This document shows positions 5,099 through 10,862 of a stretch of DNA of 10,862 bases, one piece after another. How positions within the stretch are numbered: position 1 is the stretch's first letter; every line of letters starts with the position of its first letter. The translations under genes and the position numbers were made by a program. Below the pieces are notes generated by a model, which saw only the letters and a program-made list of their open reading frames with translations, was not told the DNA's origin and made no database searches. Location of the stretch: NCBI GenBank assembly GCA_020351895.1, contig CP070672.1:319813-330674 (forward strand). The letters run 5' to 3'. The DNA comes from Thermoplasmata archaeon (GTDB lineage: Archaea > Thermoplasmatota > Thermoplasmata > GCA-020350865).

Positions 5099-7945
5099 AT
5101 GGCTAGGAAGGTAATTGCAGTTTGGCTAAGTCTGATTATGATGGTGAGCGTTGTTGTGATCTTAGATGTGAGTGTGGATTTTACACTAAATGTTGGAGGG
5201 ACAACTCATTACGTAAATACAACTGGGAGTGGTGGGGCGTATACCAGTATTCAGGATGCGATTAATGACAGTATTGATGGTGACACGGTTTTTGTGTACA
5301 ACGGAACATATTATGAGAATGTGAAAGTAAATAAGACTTTAAATCTGGTAGGAGAAAATAAGAGCTCAACCGTAATTGATGGCCAGGGTTTTGATGTTCT
5401 CATTGTATATGCAAGCCAAACTAACATAACGGGATTTACCATAACCAATGGATCCACTGCTATCGAGTTTCATATGTGCTCGTATAACGATATCTCAGAC
5501 AATATAATTCAAGACAATGTGGGCGCCATCTTGCTTAACAATTCAGCAAACAATACCATAAGAGATAATACCATTTCTGACCAAATTGTGGGAGGATTAA
5601 CTCTCGAAGTATCCAATAACAACACCGTAACTGGCAATATTATTAAAAACAATAACCAATACGGTATATCTCTTTTTATTGCAAAAATGAACAATATAAC
5701 ATACAATTCTTTCTCTTCTAATACAATAGGTGTGGATCTTGTCCTTTCAAAGCAAAATAACTTGAATTATAATGAGATGAATAACGATAACTATGGTTTT
5801 AATCTTTTGTTTTCTTCAAATGATAACAAGATAATAGGCAACAACATCATAGACACCTTTTACGGTGTCACGATGGATGGTTCATCAAGTAACAAAATAA
5901 TATCAAACGATATAACCACATGGAGGAACGGAATAAAGACCAGCATGTCATCCAATAATGTAATTACCCGAAACAATATTACAGGTGGTGAGCGGGGAAT
6001 TCTACTTCAGTCAAACTCGAACAATAACATGATAGATGGTAATTCGGCAACAGTTATCGATTATGGTATTGTTATATCCGGATCAGCTAATAATGATGTT
6101 TGGGATAACATTTGTACTGGTAATAATGACTATGGTATCTTTCTTGGAAGTTCAACAGATAATGATATAATTGGAAACAATGCCTCAAACAATAAGTGGG
6201 GTATTTACTATGATTTGTCATCAAACAATGACTTTGTTGGTAACAATGTTTCGGGAAACAGCTGGCATGGAATATACAGCTACAGATCATCAGACAATCA
6301 CCTAATCGGTAACAACGTATCATCCAACGGAAGATATGGAATCGATGTGGTCTTTTCTGAAAGGGAGAACCTGAGTGGCAACATCTTAACAAATGATGGT
6401 GTCTTTATCGATGGAATAGATGTAATAAATTTCAATACACATTTTATAACCACGGATAATCTGGTCAACAACAAACCCCTTTACTACTACAAGAATCAGA
6501 ACCTGCTAAATATCGATGGAGATAGTGTTGGTCAGATAATATTTGCAAATTGCACGAACTCCGATATCCGCAACCTAAAGATAAACAAAACCGATACCGG
6601 AATGGAGGTTGCCCATTGTAATTATCTGGATATTTCATACAATAATATCTCTTTTAACAATAAATACGGTATATATATGGTCTCTTCATCATATACCAAC
6701 GTTTCACATAACGATGTATCATGGAACACTGAGGATGGAATCTTCATCTTTAAATCATCATACAACAATTTATCATATAATAAAGGAACAGAAAATTTCT
6801 GGGGAATACATTTTCAGCAGTCTCTAAAAAATAATTTATCGTATAATAACGCCTCCTCAAACAATGAAGGGGGGATCTGGATTGGCAGCTCTCAAGGAGG
6901 CTTTAACATCAAAAACAACACAATGATCGGTAATGACAGATACGGTTTGTATCTGTATTCCGGAGTAAATAATAACCTTATAGAATACAATAACATATCT
7001 TTCACTACGTGGTGGGGAATGTACATCGGTTCGTTTTCGGATAGCAATATGATAAGGTACAATGAGCTTTATTCCAATGGAAGGGGATTTACGCTCTTCA
7101 AGTCAAAAAACAACGATATAATACATAATAACGTTTCAAATGGATTCTACGGCTTTGAGATTCAACAGTCCTCTGGTAATAGGATCTACGGCAACAATAT
7201 CATAGGAAACACCAATCAGGCGGATGATGATACAGGGGGAAATCATTGGAATTCCAGCTATCCGGTTGGCGGTAACTACTGGTCTGATTACGGTGGTGTG
7301 GACAACAAGAAGGGGCCAAAGCAGGATATCTCGGGAAGTGATGGAATTGGGGACACCCCCTATCTGGGTATATTGGGGGGTTCAGGGGATGAGGATCACT
7401 ATCCTCTTATGGAACCATACAAGCCCCTTGAAAATTACACGGTTTTAAAGCCGGGATGGAACCTGATATCCATCCCTCTAATCCAGGAAAATCAAAATAT
7501 GACGAAAGTTCTAGAAATGATTGGTGGTTATTATGATGCAGTGCAATTGTATGATGTATCTGATCCCATTAATCCCTGGAAACACTTTAAAGTCGGTAAA
7601 CCTTTTGGAAACGATTTATTTCAGATAAATGAGACCATGGGCTTCTGGATTCACATCACCCAACCAGGAGACACAATTTTTATCTACAACGGCACAGAAC
7701 CATCTATAAACCAAACCATCCTCCTCAATCCGGGCTGGAACCTGGTGGGCTATCCCTCTTTTAGCAATAAAAATCGAACCCTAGCCCTAAATAATATCAC
7801 TTTTGGTAACGAGGTAGACTCAATTTGGACCTATGATGCTGGAAACCAAATATGGGTTGAAGTTAACGAGGGAGACTTCTTTGAGAAAGGGAGGGGATAC
7901 TGGATTCATGCAAAGATCAAATGTGATTGGGAAATTCCACTTTGA
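5099..7945 (+). CDS. Secreted NosD-like parallel beta-helix protein with GWN C-terminal domain (paralog 2)
   Basis: The product is 948 residues and a paralog of the protein at 2469, with more helix rungs. The order is: signal peptide (MARKVIAVWLSLIMMVSVVVIL); a cap with SGGAYTSIQDAINDSIDGDTVFVYNGTYYENV; and a long Asn/Ser-rich helix with rungs of the SSNNxIxxNNIxxxxxGI type. The insertion NNKPLYYYK...GQIIFANCTN is near residues 455-500, with further rungs after it. GGNYWSDYGGVDNKKGP...DGIGDTPY lies near 722-750, and the C-terminal domain runs from about 780 to 948, with halves headed by G786 and G879. The last motif is KCDWEIPL, the most divergent of the four tails, and this is the only one of the plus-strand genes to end in TGA. 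The start is supported by the TATA box 33 bases upstream and by alignment with both paralogs. The probable role is extracellular carbohydrate or surface binding; the substrate is unknown. Confidence 0.88.
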   Translation: MARKVIAVWLSLIMMVSVVVILDVSVDFTLNVGGTTHYVNTTGSGGAYTSIQDAINDSIDGDTVFVYNGTYYENVKVNKTLNLVGENKSSTVIDGQGFDVLIVYASQTNITGFTITNGSTAIEFHMCSYNDISDNIIQDNVGAILLNNSANNTIRDNTISDQIVGGLTLEVSNNNTVTGNIIKNNNQYGISLFIAKMNNITYNSFSSNTIGVDLVLSKQNNLNYNEMNNDNYGFNLLFSSNDNKIIGNNIIDTFYGVTMDGSSSNKIISNDITTWRNGIKTSMSSNNVITRNNITGGERGILLQSNSNNNMIDGNSATVIDYGIVISGSANNDVWDNICTGNNDYGIFLGSSTDNDIIGNNASNNKWGIYYDLSSNNDFVGNNVSGNSWHGIYSYRSSDNHLIGNNVSSNGRYGIDVVFSERENLSGNILTNDGVFIDGIDVINFNTHFITTDNLVNNKPLYYYKNQNLLNIDGDSVGQIIFANCTNSDIRNLKINKTDTGMEVAHCNYLDISYNNISFNNKYGIYMVSSSYTNVSHNDVSWNTEDGIFIFKSSYNNLSYNKGTENFWGIHFQQSLKNNLSYNNASSNNEGGIWIGSSQGGFNIKNNTMIGNDRYGLYLYSGVNNNLIEYNNISFTTWWGMYIGSFSDSNMIRYNELYSNGRGFTLFKSKNNDIIHNNVSNGFYGFEIQQSSGNRIYGNNIIGNTNQADDDTGGNHWNSSYPVGGNYWSDYGGVDNKKGPKQDISGSDGIGDTPYLGILGGSGDEDHYPLMEPYKPLENYTVLKPGWNLISIPLIQENQNMTKVLEMIGGYYDAVQLYDVSDPINPWKHFKVGKPFGNDLFQINETMGFWIHITQPGDTIFIYNGTEPSINQTILLNPGWNLVGYPSFSNKNRTLALNNITFGNEVDSIWTYDAGNQIWVEVNEGDFFEKGRGYWIHAKIKCDWEIPL

Positions 7946-7987
7946 ATTTTCAAAATCGATAATCATGGAAGGTAACCTGTTACGAAA

Positions 7988-7995
7988 TTATATAT
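7988..7995 (+). promoter_or_regulatory. Putative TATA box for the phosphoesterase gene
   Basis: TTATATAT begins 35 bases before ATG 8023, close to the spacing at the NosD-like genes. A second AT-rich run, TTTTATATATTTT (8003-8015), is too close for ATG 8023 but would suit a TTG start at 8041. The 77-base spacer holds no other feature that I can see. Confidence 0.45.
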
Positions 7996-8022
7996 CAAAA
8001 ACTTTTATATATTTTTATATTC

Positions 8023-10350
8023 ATGAGTATCATAGAAGGATTGTACCCTTCAGTTTATGGTCACAAAACAAATGATGTTAGACATGGAATTCTAAGCTCT
8101 GTTCGTTTTAAAGGGAAGAAGCGTAGGCTAAAGGTAAATTTTATAGTAAAAACAGCCTTCATTCTTGTTCTGCTTATCTTGATATCTACGGTATCCATAA
8201 GGGTGGGGACAACAGCCTCCCTACCTATGGGTATACGGCTTTCGTGGATCCAGGATGCAACCAACACAACCATGACGATAATGTGGGAGACCACAAGCTC
8301 CGGCAACCCAAATGAGGTTCAGTACGGTCTAACAAGTGCTTGTGAGCTGGAAACCGAAACTGGCTTTAGCTTTGCAGATTCATGGGGGGTTTACTACAAC
8401 CACCAGGTCGAACTAACTGGGCTTTCTCCCAACACCAAATATTACTACAAGGTCAGCGGGGACAGCGGTGGATGGAGTGCAGTGCATGAATTTACCACAG
8501 CTTTCGACTCCGCAATCAACTGGACCTTCTTGGTTGCAGGGGATTCCAGGACCAATTATGATGACTGGACTAGTGTGGCCCAGACCATGGCCACAAATTC
8601 AGAGGCGCGTTTGCTCTTTTTTGGTGGGGACATACTCACGGACTTTGATACACAAAGCGAGTGGCATGAATGGATGCTCCCTGCGGAGCAGCTTATTGCC
8701 AATGTTCCCTTTATTACAAATAAGGGCAACCACGAAGATGATATAACCGGTGATCCCTGGGACAATTATCTCAACACTTTCGCATTTCCATCTAACGAGG
8801 AGTACTTTTCCTTTGACTATGGGAATGCCCACTTTATCGTGCTGAATTCCGAGGACTCATATGATTCTGCACAGAAACTTTGGCTGGAGAACGATCTTCA
8901 GGCAGTGGCAAACAATCCATCCGATCCTTGGATATTTGTCAGTTATCACAAACCTTCATACGGCTCGGGAGGTCACGACTCTAGCTTAAGCACCCGCTCC
9001 AATTTCGTTCCTCTTCTCCGTGATTACGGAGCGGATTTGGTTTTCACTGGTCACAACCATTTTTATCAGAGAACATATCCCCTTGATTGCACTGATATTG
9101 ATAATCCGGTTATTACCGATTATGATAAAGATTTCTATCACTATCCTGATCCCATATTTGCAACCGTGGGCAGGGCAGGTGCACCTTCCACTTCCCCTAG
9201 TAACTCCCCGGGATGGTTCGTGGAAGACCGTATGTCGTCATCACTGCACTATATGAAAATGGATATTTACACGAATGGAAGCCTGCATGCCACCACCAGA
9301 TACACTGACAATAGCATATTTGACGATTTCTGGATAGTGAAAAATGGAACTCCCCCTGTTCCAATCACACAAACCATCACACTCATTTCAGCAGGCGATG
9401 AATGGCGCTACAGCGAAACAGACCCCCAACCACCTGCCACACCCAGCTGGAGCGAGCTTGGGTTTGATGAAAGTAGCTGGCTCACAGGAGCAGCGCCCTT
9501 GGGTTTCGGTGATTCCGTGGTATATGGTACAGTCCTCAATGATAATGATGGAAGCTACTATTTCAGAAACACTTTTAACCTCGAATCGAGCACGGAGATA
9601 GTCTCTGCTAGTTTAAATGTCGCATCGGATAATTATGCAAATGTCTATCTCAACGGGATTCTTGTGGATGATGATAGCGGTGCTAATCATGAGTTCAGTT
9701 ATTGGAACCGGTATGTCAGTGTACCGCCCAGCATATTCCAAAGCGGTGAAAATACCGTAGCCGTTTTTGTTTATAACACTGCGGGATCGTCAGATGTGTA
9801 CATGGACCTGGAACTTAACGTAACCATTACAAATAATAATTCACTATCATTGATTTCGGGCTGGAACTTTATCTCTATTCCACTCATCCAAACCGATCAA
9901 AATCCGATAGATGTTCTGGAAAGCATCCAGGGACACTACGATGCAATCCAATTTTATAACAATTTAGATTCAAAAGATCCATGGAAACACTACACAGTTG
10001 AGAAGTGTTTCGGAAACGATATATCCCAACTGAACGAGGCCATGGGCTTCTGGATCCATATCACTCAACCAGGGATCACGAACTTTATCTATAACGGTAC
10101 AAAACCGACATCAAACCTAACTATTGCACTCTATCCTGGTTGGAACCAGGTTGGCTATCCATCCCGTACAAGCTACGATAGAACAGAAGGATTGAACAAT
10201 TTAACCTTCGGCCAAGAGGTTGACCTCATTCAATATTATGATGCCCAAACACAAACCTGGTATGATATGGGCGTTAATGATTATTTTGTAAAAGGAAGAG
10301 GATATTGGATTCACGCCAAGACTGAATGCGAGTGGGAAGTTCCATTGTAA
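8023..10350 (+). CDS. Secreted purple-acid-phosphatase-like metallophosphoesterase with beta-sandwich and GWN C-terminal domain
   Basis: The product is 775 residues. An unusually long basic n-region (1-36, ending RFKGKKRRLK) precedes a hydrophobic signal segment (about 39-58). Residues 68-160 match the fibronectin-like N-terminal domain of purple acid phosphatases (LSWIQDATNTTMTIMWET, LSPNTKYYYKV). Residues 168-440 form the two-metal phosphoesterase domain: G-D174, G-D203, G-N236-H237-E, Y-H309-K and G-H344-N-H346 followed by FYQRTYP. The iron-binding Tyr expected three residues after D203 is Thr206, so a charge-transfer 'purple' site is unlikely. Residues 451-605 look like a galactose-binding-type beta-sandwich (WRY...SWSELGFDESSW...APLGFGD, then YFRNTF and VYLNGILV). 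The C-terminal GWN domain starts at G613 and G706 and ends CEWEVPL. The probable role is extracellular phosphomonoester or diester hydrolysis for phosphate scavenging; the substrate is unknown. Confidence 0.87.
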   Translation: MSIIEGLYPSVYGHKTNDVRHGILSSVRFKGKKRRLKVNFIVKTAFILVLLILISTVSIRVGTTASLPMGIRLSWIQDATNTTMTIMWETTSSGNPNEVQYGLTSACELETETGFSFADSWGVYYNHQVELTGLSPNTKYYYKVSGDSGGWSAVHEFTTAFDSAINWTFLVAGDSRTNYDDWTSVAQTMATNSEARLLFFGGDILTDFDTQSEWHEWMLPAEQLIANVPFITNKGNHEDDITGDPWDNYLNTFAFPSNEEYFSFDYGNAHFIVLNSEDSYDSAQKLWLENDLQAVANNPSDPWIFVSYHKPSYGSGGHDSSLSTRSNFVPLLRDYGADLVFTGHNHFYQRTYPLDCTDIDNPVITDYDKDFYHYPDPIFATVGRAGAPSTSPSNSPGWFVEDRMSSSLHYMKMDIYTNGSLHATTRYTDNSIFDDFWIVKNGTPPVPITQTITLISAGDEWRYSETDPQPPATPSWSELGFDESSWLTGAAPLGFGDSVVYGTVLNDNDGSYYFRNTFNLESSTEIVSASLNVASDNYANVYLNGILVDDDSGANHEFSYWNRYVSVPPSIFQSGENTVAVFVYNTAGSSDVYMDLELNVTITNNNSLSLISGWNFISIPLIQTDQNPIDVLESIQGHYDAIQFYNNLDSKDPWKHYTVEKCFGNDISQLNEAMGFWIHITQPGITNFIYNGTKPTSNLTIALYPGWNQVGYPSRTSYDRTEGLNNLTFGQEVDLIQYYDAQTQTWYDMGVNDYFVKGRGYWIHAKTECEWEVPL

Positions 10351-10351
10351 A

Positions 10352-10365
10352 GGATTCCCGAATCC
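10352..10365 (+). terminator. Short hairpin just after the phosphoesterase stop
   Basis: GGATTC-CC-GAATCC is a perfect 6-bp inverted repeat starting two bases after TAA. In practice it would fold with about five pairs and a four-base loop. No T-run follows, so a role in termination or mRNA 3'-end definition is tentative. Confidence 0.35.
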
Positions 10366-10423
10366 CCTAATCACTTACCACCACCGCAGTGCATCAAGAG
10401 TGGGCGATATACACGAGGGAATC

Positions 10424-10436
10424 GGAAGGTATTTAT
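10424..10436 (+). promoter_or_regulatory. TATA-type promoter of the third NosD-like gene
   Basis: GGAAGGTATTTAT has its GTATTTA starting 33 bases before ATG 10462, the same sequence and spacing as before ATG 5099. This agreement supports both the promoter call and the start codon. Confidence 0.65.
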
Positions 10437-10461
10437 CTCATTAAATCGATAACTTACTTCG

Positions 10462-10862
10462 ATGAATAGGAGGATAGTCGCAATTTGGGTATGTCTGACG
10501 GTGATGTCTGGTTTTATTGTGATTGTAGATGTTACCATGGACTTTTCTCTTAATGTTGGAGGGGCCACACTGTACGTCAACAAGACTGGCAGTGGAGGGG
10601 CGTACACCATTATTCAGGAGGCCATAGACAATGCCAGTATTGGGGATACAGTGTTCGTGTACAGCGGATCCTACAGTGAAAGACTGGTGATAGATACAAC
10701 AATAAATTTGACTGGAGAGAATCGGGATACCACCGTAATCAATGGAGGGGGGATTGGGAATGTCATCAGGGTAACTGCCCAATGGGTGAATATCTCGGGA
10801 TTCAGGATTACGAACGGGAATAACGGTATTTATGTATCAGACCCGGCACACAAATGCAATAT
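10462..10862 (+). CDS. Third NosD-like secreted protein, N-terminal part (3' truncated by window end)
   Basis: The frame opens at ATG 10462 and runs off the right edge after 133 complete codons. It starts MNRRIVAIWVCLTVMSGFIV and aligns along its length with the N-termini of the proteins at 2469 and 5099. Shared parts are the basic n-region and hydrophobic core, DVTMDFSLNVGGATLYVN, SGGAYTIIQEAIDNA, GDTVFVYSGSY and TINLTGENRDTTVINGGG, followed by the first helix rung (WVNISGFRITNGNNGIYV). It is therefore almost certainly another exported beta-helix protein; whether it ends in the same GWN domain cannot be seen. Its own TATA box lies 33 bases upstream, so it is probably transcribed independently of the phosphoesterase gene. 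Confidence 0.9.
   Translation, partial: MNRRIVAIWVCLTVMSGFIVIVDVTMDFSLNVGGATLYVNKTGSGGAYTIIQEAIDNASIGDTVFVYSGSYSERLVIDTTINLTGENRDTTVINGGGIGNVIRVTAQWVNISGFRITNGNNGIYVSDPAHKCN

Noticed and set aside
6087..6392. Long minus-strand and alternate-frame open frames inside the beta-helix and phosphoesterase genes
   Set aside because: They arise from the low-complexity Asn/Ser-rich codons of the true genes and have His/Tyr/Cys-rich or otherwise unnatural compositions.
10371..10430. A fifth, decayed copy of the GC-rich repeat after the phosphoesterase
   Set aside because: There are short resemblances (CACCACC..., GAGGGAATCGG), but neither inverted end nor the central block can be aligned convincingly.

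Overview
This looks like a stretch of an archaeal chromosome that encodes secreted surface proteins. The archaeal reading rests on TATA-type boxes about 30-35 bases before most start codons with no usable Shine-Dalgarno site, on very many N-x-S/T sequons in the exported proteins, and on NosD-type beta-helix proteins with the NYWSDY...DGIGD...YPLM linker common in euryarchaeal surface proteins. A Thermoplasmatota-like euryarchaeon is my best guess, with low confidence, because no phylogenetic marker gene is present.

Layout, left to right. Positions 1-293 hold the 3' end of a secreted protein. Positions 439-894 (minus strand) hold a small membrane-anchored protein whose frame carries a TAG at codon 5. 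Positions 1144-2186 hold an overlapping pair, a winged-helix/nucleotidyltransferase (MNT) protein and a HEPN protein, which resembles a toxin-antitoxin module. Two large NosD-like proteins follow (2469-4922 and 5099-7945), then a secreted purple-acid-phosphatase-like metallophosphoesterase (8023-10350), then the start of a third NosD-like gene (10462 to the right edge).

Two shared elements tie the region together. First, four proteins (the partial one, both complete NosD-like ones and the phosphoesterase) end in the same roughly 165-residue domain. It is built from two GWN-headed halves exactly 93 residues apart and finishes at the stop codon with C-[ED]-W-E-[VI]-P-L. It looks like an interchangeable C-terminal module for surface location or binding. 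Second, a GC-rich intergenic repeat of about 93-107 bp with inverted ends (CCGCGCTCACC / GGTGAGCGG) occurs four times in one orientation (near 318, 978, 2257 and 4938). The copies bracket the minus-strand gene, the MNT-HEPN pair and the first NosD-like gene like borders between cassettes.

The three NosD-like genes appear to be transcribed separately from matching promoters (GTATTTA-type box 32-33 bases before ATG), probably as leaderless mRNAs. The combination suggests an expanding, recombining family of exported carbohydrate- or surface-binding proteins and one exported phosphoesterase, with a small toxin-antitoxin-like module inserted among them. No substrate can be assigned from the sequence. 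No rRNA, tRNA, CRISPR array or transposase was seen.
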